From Sandaracinus amylolyticus (GTDB lineage: Bacteria > Myxococcota_A > Polyangia > Polyangiales > Sandaracinaceae), in assembly GCF_000737325.1 (NCBI RefSeq), contig NZ_CP011125.1:8680001-8744000 (forward strand): a stretch of 64,000 nt of DNA, given 5' to 3'. The notes under the pieces are model-generated. The model saw only the letters and a list, made by a program, of their open reading frames with translations, had not been told where the DNA came from and searched no databases. Numbering within the stretch: the first letter of the stretch is position 1; every line of letters starts with the position of its first letter. This document shows, one piece after another, positions 45,216-54,149 of the stretch. The position numbers were made by a program, and so were the translations under genes.

Positions 45216-47045
45216 TCACGGATGCGCGGGCTGCGGCGCGGGCTGCGCGCGCGTCGTCTTCTTGGCGCGACAGGTCTCGATCGCGTTCGCGGTGAAGATG
45301 AGCGCGAGGTGCGAGAACGCCTGGGGGAAGTTCCCGATCTGCCGGCCCGCGTTCGGGTCGTACTCCTCGGCGAGCAGGCCGAGGTGGTTCTGGATCGCGA
45401 GCAGCCGCTCGAAGAGCTCCTCCGCCTCGGCGATGCGCCCCTGGAAGGCGTAGTTGTCGGCGAGCCAGAAGCTGCACGCGAGGAACGGGCTCTCGTCGCC
45501 GGGCAAGCCGTCGAGGCCGAGCTCGGTCGAGTAGCGCTGCACGAACCCGCCGCGCACCAGGCGCTTCTCGATCGCGCGCACCGTCGAGAGCATCCGCGGA
45601 TCGTCGGCGGGCAGGAACCCGCAGTGCGGGATGATCAGCACGCTCGCGTCGAGCGCGTCCGATCCGTACGACTGCGCGAACGCGCCGATGCCCTCGTTCC
45701 ACGCGCGCGTGCACACGTCCTCGTGGATGCGCTCGCGCAGCGCGCGCAGGTGCGCGAGATCGTTCGCGCCGCGCTCGCCGCCGACGCCGAACTCCTCGAT
45801 CAGACGGATCGCGCGATCGATCGCGACCCACGCCATCACCTTCGAGTGCGTGAAGTGCCGAAGGCCGCCGCCGCGCACCTCCCAGATGCCTTCGTCGGGC
45901 TTCTGCCAGATGCTCTCGATGCGCTCGAGCAGCTCGTGCGCGATGTCCCACGCTTCCTCGAGCGCCGACAGTCCGGCGCGACGCGCCTGGTAGAGACAGC
46001 TGAGCGTCTCGCCGTACACGTCGAGCTGGAACTGGTTCCACGCGCCGTTGCCGACGCGCACCGGGCGCGACTCCTCGTAGCCGGGGAGCCAGTCGAGCTC
46101 GAACTCCGTCAGCCGCCGCTCGCCCGCGAGGCCGTACATGATCTGGAGCCGCGAGAGATCGCCGAGCACGGTGCGCGCGATCCAGTCGCGCCACGCGCGC
46201 GCTTCGTCGGAGTAGCCGCCGATCATCAGCGCATCGAGCGTGAGCGTCGCGTCGCGCAGCCAGCAGAATCGATAGTCCCAGTTGCGCACGCCGCCGATCT
46301 CTTCGGGCAGCGAGGTCGTCGGGGCGGCGACGATGCCGCCGGTCGGCGCGTACGTGAGCGCCTTCAGCGTGAGCAGCGAGCGCACGACCGCGTCGCGCCA
46401 CTTGCCGCGATAGGTGCAGCGCCCTGCCCACTCGAGCCAGAAGCGCTCGGTCTCCTGCAGCGCGCGGCCTGCGTCGAGCGGCGGCGGCGCGGCGCAGTCC
46501 GACGCGGCCCAGGTCGCGACGAACGAAGCCTGCTCGCCCGCGCGGATGGTGAAGATCGAGGACACGCGAGTGCGCGTCGACGTGAGCGGAACCGAGGCGC
46601 GCAGGTGCATCGAGTCCGGCCCCGCGACGAGCGTGACCTGCCGGTCGTAGCTGCGGATCCAGGGCAAGCTCGCGCCGTAGCCGAATCGCACGTCGAGCAC
46701 CATCTCGAGCGTCACCGCGCCACGCACGCCCTCGACGATCCGGACCACGTCGCTGCGGTCCGACGTGGGCGTCATGAAGTCGACGATCCGCACGACGCCT
46801 TCGTCGCACTCGAGCTCGGTCTCGAGCACCAGCGTGTCGCCGCGATAACGCTGCCGCGTCTCGAGCACGCGCGAGGTCGGGCGCAGCGCCCATCGTCCGT
46901 GCTCGTCGCGGCCGAGCAGCGCGGCGAGGCACGCCTCGGAGTCGAAGCGCGGCACGCACAGCCAGTCGATGTCGGCGTGGCGCGAGACGAGCGCCGAGCC
47001 CTTCATGTCCCCGATGAATCCGTAGTCTTCGATGCGAGAGGCCAT
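45216..47045 (-). CDS. GH15-family glucoamylase/trehalase, 609 aa
   Basis: Cytoplasmic two-domain GH15 enzyme. The N-terminal supersandwich domain (IEDYGFIGDMKGSALVSRHADIDWLC is the usual start) is followed by an (alpha/alpha)6 barrel with TTSLPEEIGGVRNWDYRFCWLRDA (general-acid region) and LDGLPGDESPF (catalytic base region). Length and N-terminus match the bacterial branch that hydrolyses trehalose or short glucans. ATG 47045 is supported by GAGGAG about 8 nt upstream. Its upstream leader contains the 29/30-bp tandem array described separately. Confidence 0.9.
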   Translation of the reverse strand: MASRIEDYGFIGDMKGSALVSRHADIDWLCVPRFDSEACLAALLGRDEHGRWALRPTSRVLETRQRYRGDTLVLETELECDEGVVRIVDFMTPTSDRSDVVRIVEGVRGAVTLEMVLDVRFGYGASLPWIRSYDRQVTLVAGPDSMHLRASVPLTSTRTRVSSIFTIRAGEQASFVATWAASDCAAPPPLDAGRALQETERFWLEWAGRCTYRGKWRDAVVRSLLTLKALTYAPTGGIVAAPTTSLPEEIGGVRNWDYRFCWLRDATLTLDALMIGGYSDEARAWRDWIARTVLGDLSRLQIMYGLAGERRLTEFELDWLPGYEESRPVRVGNGAWNQFQLDVYGETLSCLYQARRAGLSALEEAWDIAHELLERIESIWQKPDEGIWEVRGGGLRHFTHSKVMAWVAIDRAIRLIEEFGVGGERGANDLAHLRALRERIHEDVCTRAWNEGIGAFAQSYGSDALDASVLIIPHCGFLPADDPRMLSTVRAIEKRLVRGGFVQRYSTELGLDGLPGDESPFLACSFWLADNYAFQGRIAEAEELFERLLAIQNHLGLLAEEYDPNAGRQIGNFPQAFSHLALIFTANAIETCRAKKTTRAQPAPQPAHP

Positions 47046-47174
47046 CGCGTTCGCTCCTCGTCCGCGGGTCGGTGCGGACGGGTGCAGCGCGCGTGCCCCG
47101 CGCGTCGCCCGACGCGACGTGTCCCGCGATCGACGAACGCGCGACGCGACGCCGCATCGATCGCTCGACACCAC

Positions 47175-47388
47175 GCTCGCACGAGCCAACGCGCTCACGC
47201 GCGCTCGCACGAACATGATGCGCTCACGCGCGCTCGCACGAGCACGATGCGCTCACGCGCGCTCGCACGAACGCGATGCGCGTCACGCGCGCTCGCACGA
47301 ACGCGATGCGCCTCACGCGCGCTCGCACGAACGCGATGCGCCTCACGCGCGCGCTCGCGAACGCGATGCGCCTCACGCGCGCTCGCAC
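47175..47388. repeat. 29/30-bp tandem repeat upstream of the GH15 gene
   Basis: About seven head-to-tail copies of a unit such as GCTCGCACGAACGCGATGCG followed by CCTCACGCGC (30 bp), with 29-bp variants at the left end. Copies differ by a few bases and there are no unique spacers, so it is not CRISPR. On the minus strand it sits 130-340 bp upstream of the GH15 start, in the presumed promoter or leader region. Confidence 0.85.
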
Positions 47389-47440
47389 CCGGAGCTGCGG
47401 TCGCGGCCGGTATCCGGTCATCCGCGCGTGCCGAGCCCGA

Positions 47441-47520
47441 GCAAGCGGGGCTGGGGCCCCGCGCTCCGAAGCGCTCCGAAGCGCTCCCGAGCACGCGCAA
47501 GCGGGGCTGGGGCCCCGCGC
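47441..47520. repeat. Duplicated 24-bp hairpin element
   Basis: Two identical 24-bp copies (47441-47464 and 47497-47520). Each folds as a 7-bp GC hairpin GCGGGGC/GCCCCGC with a TGGG loop. Between them CGAAGCGCTC is repeated. They lie in the intergenic gap between two minus-strand genes and may be terminators for the FHA-gene transcript. Confidence 0.7.
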
Positions 47521-47560
47521 GCAGTGTTTGGGGAGGGGGGCCCCGACGACGTCGGGGGGA

Positions 47561-47685
47561 GGGGTCTTCCAAGACCCCTCCAGGGAAGCTCAGCGGTCTT
47601 CCAAGACCCTCCAGGGAAGCTCAGCGGTCTTCCAAGACCCCTCCAGGAAGCTCAGCGGTCTTCCAAGACCCTCCAGGGAAGCTCA
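47561..47685. repeat. 31-32-bp tandem repeat with palindromic core at the 3' end of the FHA gene
   Basis: Four copies whose cores GGTCTTCCAAGACC start at 47563, 47595, 47626 and 47657. The intervening segment CTCCAGGGAAGCTCAGCG is the same each time. The last copy runs into the FHA gene stop codon (47683-47685), so each unit carries a copy of the gene's terminal CTCAGCG. The 6-bp palindrome arms can form short hairpins in the mRNA tail. Confidence 0.85.
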
Positions 47686-48762
47686 GCGATACGTGAAGCG
47701 CAGCTCGTAGTCGCAGAGCTGGTAGACGTCGCCCTCTTCGATGCGCTTCCCGTCGACGCGCCGGCCCTGGAACTCGACGCCGTTCGTGCTGCCGAGATCC
47801 TTCATGTAGAAGCCGCCGTTCTGGAAGATCACGGCGGCGTGGCGACGCGAGATGTTGCCGTCCTTGATGGCGAGATCCGCGGTCTTCGTGCCGCGGCCGA
47901 TGATGAACTCTTCCTTGTTCACCGGGAACTTCTGCCCGTTGAAGATCACGAAGAGGGTCGGCATGCCCGCGGGGTGCGTGCCTCCGCCCGCGCCGGGCAG
48001 CGGAGGCGCTGCGCTCGGGAGCGGAGGCGGCGCGCCGTACGACGCGGGCGCGCCCCCACTGCCGTACGCCGGCGGACGCGTGGTCTGCGGGGGCGGCGGA
48101 TACGACGAGGGCGCGGCGGGCGCGGCCGGACGCGGCGGCGGCGCGCCGTACCCGGGCGGCGCGGGATAGCCGCCCGGCGACGACGCCGCGGGATACGAGG
48201 GCGGCGCGGGATAACCCGGCGTCGGCGCGCCGTAAGGCGCTCCACCGTAGCCGCCGGCCTGCGACTGCGGCTGCATCGGGGGCGCGCCGTACGCCTGGGG
48301 CGCGGGCGCGCCGTAGCCCGCACCGCCGTACGCCGCGGGCGGCTGCTGCGCAGGAGGCGCCGCCGGATACCCACCGGGCGACGAGCGCCCCGGAGGCGGC
48401 GGCGGATACCCGGCCGAGCCCGGGACCGGCGCGGGCGAGGGCTGCCCGTACGACGGTGCGCCGGGCTGCGGGTACGATCCGCGCGCGGGCGGCGGCGGCG
48501 GCGCCGACGGGATCGCGGGCTGGCTCGGCACGCGCTGTCGGCCCTGCTGCGCGGTCGGCTCGGGGCGCGCGCGCTGCCCGGTCGGATCGGGCGTCGGCCC
48601 GGTGCGCGCGCCGTAGTTCCGCGACCGCGCGTACTGCCGCATGGCCTCGTTGATCAGATAGTCGACGGAGCACTCGAGCTCGCCGCTCATCTGCTCGAAG
48701 ATCTCCCAGAGGTAGTCCCGGCACTGGAACTGCCGCAGGGTCTTCTTGTTCTGGTCGTTCAT
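47683..48762 (-). CDS. FHA-domain protein with RHH-like N-terminus and Pro/Gly/Tyr-rich linker, 359 aa
   Basis: Residues about 1-50 (FQCRDYLWEIFEQMSGELECSVDYLINEAMRQY-type helices, split here) resemble a ribbon-helix-helix or other short helical dimerisation domain. Residues about 60-255 are a low-complexity linker of PAYG/APPPG units. The C-terminal about 95 residues form a clear FHA domain (EFIIGRG, ISRRHAAVIF, LGSTNGVEFQGRRV). FHA domains bind phosphothreonine, so it is a likely partner of a Hanks kinase. It shares an operon with the HEAT lipoprotein 16 bp upstream. ATG 48762. Confidence 0.85.
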   Translation of the reverse strand: MNDQNKKTLRQFQCRDYLWEIFEQMSGELECSVDYLINEAMRQYARSRNYGARTGPTPDPTGQRARPEPTAQQGRQRVPSQPAIPSAPPPPPARGSYPQPGAPSYGQPSPAPVPGSAGYPPPPPGRSSPGGYPAAPPAQQPPAAYGGAGYGAPAPQAYGAPPMQPQSQAGGYGGAPYGAPTPGYPAPPSYPAASSPGGYPAPPGYGAPPPRPAAPAAPSSYPPPPQTTRPPAYGSGGAPASYGAPPPLPSAAPPLPGAGGGTHPAGMPTLFVIFNGQKFPVNKEEFIIGRGTKTADLAIKDGNISRRHAAVIFQNGGFYMKDLGSTNGVEFQGRRVDGKRIEEGDVYQLCDYELRFTYR

Positions 48763-48778
48763 CGTCGTGCTTCGTCCC

Positions 48779-50359
48779 TCAACCAGGCGCACCGGCGGAG
48801 CCGGCGCCACCCGCGGCCGCTCCACCCGTGCCCCCGGCCCCCGTCGCGCCCGTCGCACCGGCCCCCGCCGCGCCGCGCGTCATGCGCTCGCGGATCGCGG
48901 TGACCACGTCCTGCGCGATCTTCCCGACCGTGTCGTGCTCTTCCCAGTGCTCGCCGCGCGTCGCGGTGGTGTCGCCCGCCATCGCCTGGATCCGCGGCAG
49001 GTCCGCCTCGTCGCCCTGGCGCTCGAAGTAGTAGAGCGCGATCGCGCGGTTCCACCAGTTCGGCGACGCGAGCTGCGCGGTCATCAGCGCGTCCGGCTCG
49101 GGGCGCATCGCGGCGATGCGCGTCGCGTACCCGTTGAGCTCTTCGCGCGCGTACTGGATGTCGCGCGCGTTCGGCAGACGACCGAGCCACTCCGGCAGGA
49201 TCTCCGGGCCACCGAGCGTCAGGATCAGCGAGCCCACGCGCCAGCGCTGGCGCCACTGCGCGTTGTCCGCGCTGGTCGCGAGCGGCCACAGCTGCGGGAT
49301 CGCCTCGCGCGCGCGGCTGTCGGCGATGCGGTCGAACGCGTAGTCGCGCACGCGCACCGGCGAGCTCTGATCGAGCGCGAGCGCGAGCAGCGTCGCGTTC
49401 TGATCGGGGCGCACGTGGCCTTCCATCGCCTGGAGCGCGACGACGCGACGATCCTCGGTGCTGCCCGCGGTCTGCGTCGCCATCTCGAGCAGGCGGTTCG
49501 AGACGGTCGGCTGATCGGCGAGGTGGTGCATCGCGGGCAGCGCGCCCGTCGTGATGAACTGCTCGCGGTTGAGCGCGACCGCGGCCTGCACGCGCGCGTC
49601 GTCGGGCGCCGCGCCACCCGCTGCGGCCAGCTGGGTGCGGATGCGCTCGCCGAGCCAGGTGCCGAACTCCGGCCCTTCCATCTCGCGCTCGATCGCGACG
49701 AGGCGCTCGGCGGCGCGCGTCTTGGTCTCCGGCGAGCCGAGCGCGGCGACGAGCTCCGCGATCTTCACCAGCGCCTGCTGGGGGATGCGCGCGTTCATCG
49801 CGTCGACGAGGCGCTGCGCGGCGGGCGCGCCGAGCTGGCGGACGACCTGCTCCGCGCTGAAGTTGCCGGCGAGGCTGCGGCCGTTGAAGTCCTCGACGAA
49901 CCAGCCGACGACGCCGTCGGTGAGCTGGCCCTGCTGCGTCGGGCTCGCGTACTGGAGCACGAGGAACGCCGCGTCCTTCGCACGGACCTGGAGCGTCGGC
50001 GGCGGGCCTTCCTCGGCCTGCTGGGGCTGCCCTTCGCCGCGCATGAGCTCGAGCAGGCCGGGCGTCATGCCGTCGACGATCCGGCGGCGCGTCTCGTCGT
50101 CGAGCTGGCGCAGCGCGCTCTGCAGCTCGGTCACGCCCTCCACGTCCTGTCGCTCCATGCGCACGAGCGCGAGACCGGCGTGGATGCGGAGCTCGTCGTC
50201 GTACTTGTCCGAGAGCAGGACCGCCTTGATCTTCCCCGGGCCGCGGACCGTGCCGATCCACGTGTCGACGTCCTCGTGCGTCACCGCGCACGCGGCGAGG
50301 AGCGCCACGGAGCAGAGCACGGTGAACAGGTTCCGGAGCGAGCGAACGTGGAGGTGCAT
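48779..50359 (-). CDS. HEAT-repeat lipoprotein, 526 aa
   Basis: ATG 50359 with GAGGA upstream. The signal peptide ends in lipobox LLAAC. The mature protein is entirely helical with HEAT-like repeats (IHAGLALVRMERQDVEGVTEL, PAAQRLVDAMNARIPQQAL, AVALNREQFITTGALPAMHHLAD, NRLLEMATQTAGS), a scaffold fold. The C-terminal about 30 residues are a Gly/Ala/Thr tail. It is upstream of the FHA gene in the same operon, suggesting an envelope scaffold paired with a phospho-dependent cytoplasmic protein. Confidence 0.8.
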   Translation of the reverse strand: MHLHVRSLRNLFTVLCSVALLAACAVTHEDVDTWIGTVRGPGKIKAVLLSDKYDDELRIHAGLALVRMERQDVEGVTELQSALRQLDDETRRRIVDGMTPGLLELMRGEGQPQQAEEGPPPTLQVRAKDAAFLVLQYASPTQQGQLTDGVVGWFVEDFNGRSLAGNFSAEQVVRQLGAPAAQRLVDAMNARIPQQALVKIAELVAALGSPETKTRAAERLVAIEREMEGPEFGTWLGERIRTQLAAAGGAAPDDARVQAAVALNREQFITTGALPAMHHLADQPTVSNRLLEMATQTAGSTEDRRVVALQAMEGHVRPDQNATLLALALDQSSPVRVRDYAFDRIADSRAREAIPQLWPLATSADNAQWRQRWRVGSLILTLGGPEILPEWLGRLPNARDIQYAREELNGYATRIAAMRPEPDALMTAQLASPNWWNRAIALYYFERQGDEADLPRIQAMAGDTTATRGEHWEEHDTVGKIAQDVVTAIRERMTRGAAGAGATGATGAGGTGGAAAGGAGSAGAPG

Positions 50360-50525
50360 GGATCCTCGTGAAGGCACCACGAGCGTGGGGCCCGGCCGGT
50401 ATCGCCCCCGAGAGGGGCCCCGCCGCGTGCGTCACACCAGGCGTTCCGCACACCTCGGCCTGGCGATGGGTGCTCGATAGTACGGAGGAATCGGCCGAGG
50501 GATCAAGAGCGCGGAGGGAGTCGAA

Positions 50526-50735
50526 CGGGGGCGGGCAACCCCAGTCACGGGGGCGGGGTCGGGGTCGCGACCCGGACCCGGACCCGGACGGAACGCAGGG
50601 CCGAGCCGGCGCAGGCGCTCGAACGGGAGCCGAAGCGAGCCGACCGGGGCCGAAGCGGGCCGACCCGAGCCGAAGCGGGACCGGGCCGGGGCCCGAACCG
50701 GAGCGGGGACCGGTACCCGGGGCCGCCCCGGACGC
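50526..50735. other. G/C-rich low-complexity spacer with G-quadruplex potential
   Basis: The 377-bp gap between two minus-strand genes contains G-runs GGGGG, GGG, GGGGG, GGGG and GGGG between 50526 and 50564 on the plus strand, meeting the usual G-quadruplex pattern. Degenerate GACCCG and GCCGAAGCGG repeats follow to 50735. The rest of the gap (50360-50525) shows nothing else recognisable. Confidence 0.55.
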
Positions 50736-50736
50736 G

Positions 50737-51603
50737 TCAGCGCTTGTTGTTCCGCTCGTGTTTGTCCGCGATGCGTCGGCCGAGCACCAGGTTCCGCTCG
50801 AGCTCGGCGCGCTGGTCCCGGTAGAACGCCCTCAGGAACGTCCCCGGGGCGCGCTGGGGCTCGTTCCCCTCGAACCCGATGCGGCGCGCGATCGTCGTCG
50901 CCACCACCCGCAGGTCGTCGTCGTCCGCCTTGCCCGCCTCGGCCGAGCGCAGCAGCTGCGCGAGCGTCTCGAGCTCGTGCTCGCCGTACACCGAGAGCTG
51001 CTCGCGCGTGAAACGCAGCCGCGTCGCCCGGGTGCCGCGCGCCTCGTCGCGCAAGAGCTCGCTCCGCGGGACGCGCACCACCACCGTGCCGGCGACGAGA
51101 TCGCCCGCGCGCGTCCGCTCGCGCGTGAGCACCGGCAGCAGCGCCACCAACATCAGCCACGCGACCGCGGGATACGCGAGCCACGCCGGCGCGCGACCGA
51201 TCGCCGCCTCCGGCGCCACGAGCAGCATCAGCGGCAGCATCACCTCGAGGTCGCGCATCACGTTGCGCGCGACGATCGCGTCGAGCCCGAGCTGCGCGCC
51301 GTCGCGCGACACCACGCGCAACCGCAAGAGGCGCTTGCCCGGCGTCGAGCCCTGGAAGCGCGTCTCGAAGAACAGGAAGTACCCGTGCCGGATCACGAAC
51401 GCGCCGAGGATCAGCAGCGCGAGCACGTGCTCGCTCGTCGTGATCACCGTCGCGACGAGGCCGATCACCACGAACAGCAGCAACAGCAGCTGCGAGAACA
51501 CGACGTCGAGCACGTACGCGATCGCGCGCTCGCCGACGCTCGCGAGCGCGAGGCCGATCTCGGTGCCCTCCGGCGCCAGCAGGCGCACGCTTCGCTCGCT
51601 CAC
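50737..51603 (-). CDS. RDD-family membrane protein, 288 aa
   Basis: Four hydrophobic helices with the RDD signature: GERAIAYVLDVVFSQL (Arg then Asp) and GKRLLRLRVVSRDG followed by RAGDLVAGTVVV. The C-terminal cytoplasmic tail is long and charged. GTG 51603 overlaps the upstream SpoIIM stop (GTGA). Third gene of the DUF58-SpoIIM-RDD operon. Confidence 0.88.
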   Translation of the reverse strand: MSERSVRLLAPEGTEIGLALASVGERAIAYVLDVVFSQLLLLLFVVIGLVATVITTSEHVLALLILGAFVIRHGYFLFFETRFQGSTPGKRLLRLRVVSRDGAQLGLDAIVARNVMRDLEVMLPLMLLVAPEAAIGRAPAWLAYPAVAWLMLVALLPVLTRERTRAGDLVAGTVVVRVPRSELLRDEARGTRATRLRFTREQLSVYGEHELETLAQLLRSAEAGKADDDDLRVVATTIARRIGFEGNEPQRAPGTFLRAFYRDQRAELERNLVLGRRIADKHERNNKR

Positions 51604-52625
51604 GACCGACGCCTCACGAGCGCCCGACCGCCGAGGACGATCCACGCGCTCAGCCACGCCGCGTTGAACAGCGCGAGCGCGAAGCGCAGCAGGTCGTGGG
51701 TCACGACCTGACGGAACACGCCCTCGACGAACCCCGCGATCAGGAAGAGCACGACCGAGCCCGCCGCCACCACCGCGCCGCGCCGTCCCGCGTCGACCAG
51801 CGCATCGCGCACGCTCCGCGCGCCCGGCGCGAGCACGCTGCGACCGAGCGCGAGCCCCGCGGCGCCACACAGGAGGATCGCGCCGATCTCCGGCACGCCG
51901 TGGGGGAGCAGCCAGCCGAGCAGCGGGACGAGCAGCCCGCGCTCGTCGTAGAGCGCGAGGAACCCACCGAGCATCAGCCCGTTGGTGAACACGAGGAGCG
52001 CCGTGGGCACGCCCGCCGCGAACCCGAGCGCGAACGCGAGCAGCCCGATGCCCGCGTTGTGGCTGAAGAGCGACGACGCGAAGATCGAGAGGCCGTCGTG
52101 CTGCGGCGCGTAGAGCGCGTCGCGCAGGAACTCGGTGCTCGCGCCGGGCGAGCGCCCGCCCGCGAGGCCCGCGTCGACGAACGCGAAGTACCACTCCGCA
52201 TCGGCCCGCACCATCGCGTACGCGACCAGCACGCCGAGCGCGAAGATCGCGGTGGACAGCGCGAGCTCGCGCGCCATCGAGCGCACGGCGATCGGGAAGC
52301 GCTCGAAGAAGAAGCGCCGCAGCGGCCCGCGCTCGGGGCGACGCGACGTGTAGACCGCGAGGTACGCGCGACCGACCAGCGACTCGAGGTACGTCACGAG
52401 CGCGCGATCGAGCGCGGTCTTGCGCGCGACGTTGAGCGACGAGACCGCGCTCCGATAGAGCATCGGGAGGCGATGCAGCTCCTCCTCGGTGAGCCGGCGG
52501 AGGCCCCCGGCGAGCGCGCGATCGAGCATCTGCTCGAGCTCGCTCCACTCGGCCTCGCGCTCGGCGCGGAAGCGCACCGAGCGAGGCTCGACGCGCATCG
52601 GATCGGACACGCGGTCCGTCGTCAT
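51600..52625 (-). CDS. SpoIIM / DUF95-family membrane protein, 341 aa
   Basis: The N-terminal helical cytoplasmic domain (residues about 10-100) is followed by five to six transmembrane helices. The FASSLFSHNAGIGLLAFALGFAAG and LLPHGVPEIGAILLCGAAGL segments are characteristic of the stage II sporulation protein M family, common outside spore formers. ATG 52625 overlaps the DUF58 stop by ATGA. It is thought to act with the DUF58 and MoxR proteins at the membrane. Confidence 0.88.
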   Translation of the reverse strand: MTTDRVSDPMRVEPRSVRFRAEREAEWSELEQMLDRALAGGLRRLTEEELHRLPMLYRSAVSSLNVARKTALDRALVTYLESLVGRAYLAVYTSRRPERGPLRRFFFERFPIAVRSMARELALSTAIFALGVLVAYAMVRADAEWYFAFVDAGLAGGRSPGASTEFLRDALYAPQHDGLSIFASSLFSHNAGIGLLAFALGFAAGVPTALLVFTNGLMLGGFLALYDERGLLVPLLGWLLPHGVPEIGAILLCGAAGLALGRSVLAPGARSVRDALVDAGRRGAVVAAGSVVLFLIAGFVEGVFRQVVTHDLLRFALALFNAAWLSAWIVLGGRALVRRRS

Positions 52626-53929
52626 CCGATCAGCCCTCGCGCCTTGATGTTCACGTATCGCTCGACGAGGTCCGCCGCGACCGCGCCGGGGCGCGAGTGC
52701 ACGACGTGCACGCCCAGGCGCGGCAGGCGCGCGAGCACGAGATGACGACGCTGCGCGAGGTTCGACGCGACCACCGCCGCCGCGAGATCCGACGCGTCGG
52801 AGGGCAGCGTCGAGAGCGGCTCCTCGAGCAGCGGATCGTCGAGCGCGACGAACACGATCACGTGCTTGCGCGCGAGCTGACCGAGCGCGTCGAGCATCAG
52901 CTCGGCGGTCGTCGCATCGGAGAACTCGGTGAAGACGACGACCATCGTGCGGCGGCTGAGGCGGCGCAGCAGATCGTGCAGGCCGAGCACGTGGTTGGTC
53001 TCGTCGGTCTCGGCGCGCAGCGCGGCCGCCGCTTGTCGCAGTCGCGCGAACTGACCGACGCCCGAGCGCGGCGGCACCCACGCGCGCGGCTCGCCGCCGT
53101 ACGCGTGCATCCCGACGAGATCTCCCGCGCGCAGCGCCGCCTTCGCGAGCACGAGCGCGGTGTGCACGCCGTGATCGAGACGCTCGAGCCCTTGGATCGG
53201 ATCGCGCATCGCGCGGCCGACGTCGAGGCACACGACGATGCGCTGGCGTCGCTCGACGTGGAAGCGACGCACGCGCAGCTGCTGGTGCCGCGCCGACGCC
53301 TTCCAGTCGACCGATCCGAGGTCCATCCCGAGCGTGTACTGCTGGAGCGACTCGAACTCGCCGCCCTCGCCCGTCCACTTCTCGCGCTTGAGCCCGGAGA
53401 GCATCGGCTGCGCGCCGAGCACCGCCATCGTGGTGCGATCGACGTGCTCGACGTCGGGCACGACCGCGATCGGCCCCGCGCCGCGGTCCACCTTCTCGAT
53501 GCGCGCGACGAGCCCGAGCGGACCGGTGACGCGCAGCCAGATCTCGCGCAGCGCGCCCGTGCCGCGCGCGTCGGCGTGCAGATCGATCGGGAGCTCCGAC
53601 GCACCGCGCGGGATGCGCACCGCGATCGGCGCGGACGCGCTCAGCGGAGCCTCCGCGATCGCGCGCAGCGTCCCGTGGAGCGGCGCCGCGGCCCGCAGAT
53701 CGATCGCGGCCTTCGCGCGGACCGCGCGCCCGACGCCCGCGCTCGCCGGCCGTTGCAGCGCGACGTCGAGCCGCGCGCTCGCGAGCAGCGCGAGGTCGAC
53801 CCCCACCGCGACGGCGACCGCGACCCAAGCGACCGCGAGCGCGATCCACGCTGGCTCGATCGCGAGAGGAAGGATCGCGAGCGGCGCGATCGCGAGCAGG
53901 ACGACGAGGAGGCGCGGAGTCGGGACCAC
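52622..53929 (-). CDS. DUF58 (vWA-like) membrane protein, 435 aa
   Basis: Two N-terminal hydrophobic helices are followed by a beta domain and the DUF58 motif LGSVDWKASARHQQL, then a vWA-like alpha/beta domain with RRQRIVVCLDVGRAM as the metal-site strand. Such proteins pair with MoxR ATPases in complex-assembly systems. GTG 53929 is the apparent start. It is first in the three-gene operon with SpoIIM and RDD genes; its MoxR partner is encoded 5 kb away (58940-59896). Confidence 0.88.
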   Translation of the reverse strand: MVPTPRLLVVLLAIAPLAILPLAIEPAWIALAVAWVAVAVAVGVDLALLASARLDVALQRPASAGVGRAVRAKAAIDLRAAAPLHGTLRAIAEAPLSASAPIAVRIPRGASELPIDLHADARGTGALREIWLRVTGPLGLVARIEKVDRGAGPIAVVPDVEHVDRTTMAVLGAQPMLSGLKREKWTGEGGEFESLQQYTLGMDLGSVDWKASARHQQLRVRRFHVERRQRIVVCLDVGRAMRDPIQGLERLDHGVHTALVLAKAALRAGDLVGMHAYGGEPRAWVPPRSGVGQFARLRQAAAALRAETDETNHVLGLHDLLRRLSRRTMVVVFTEFSDATTAELMLDALGQLARKHVIVFVALDDPLLEEPLSTLPSDASDLAAAVVASNLAQRRHLVLARLPRLGVHVVHSRPGAVAADLVERYVNIKARGLIG

Positions 53930-54149
53930 GGCGAGAGGCCCGAGCGTAGCTGAGGAACTCGCGCGCGCTCACGACGATCGCGCGCTGGCGCGCGGCGCCC
54001 CTCGCACGACACGTCGCTGGCGCTCGATGCGACGAAGTCGGCGTCGCGCGACGTGCATCGGCCCTGGTGTGCGTCGTGGCACGACCCTGGCTCGCTCTCG
54101 ACGTGCGCCCCCGCGTCGCGCTCGGGCTGCGTACGTCCGGAGTCGGATC

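Noticed and set aside
47175-47388. CRISPR array
   Set aside because: The units are directly abutting near-identical copies with no unique spacers, and no cas genes are nearby.
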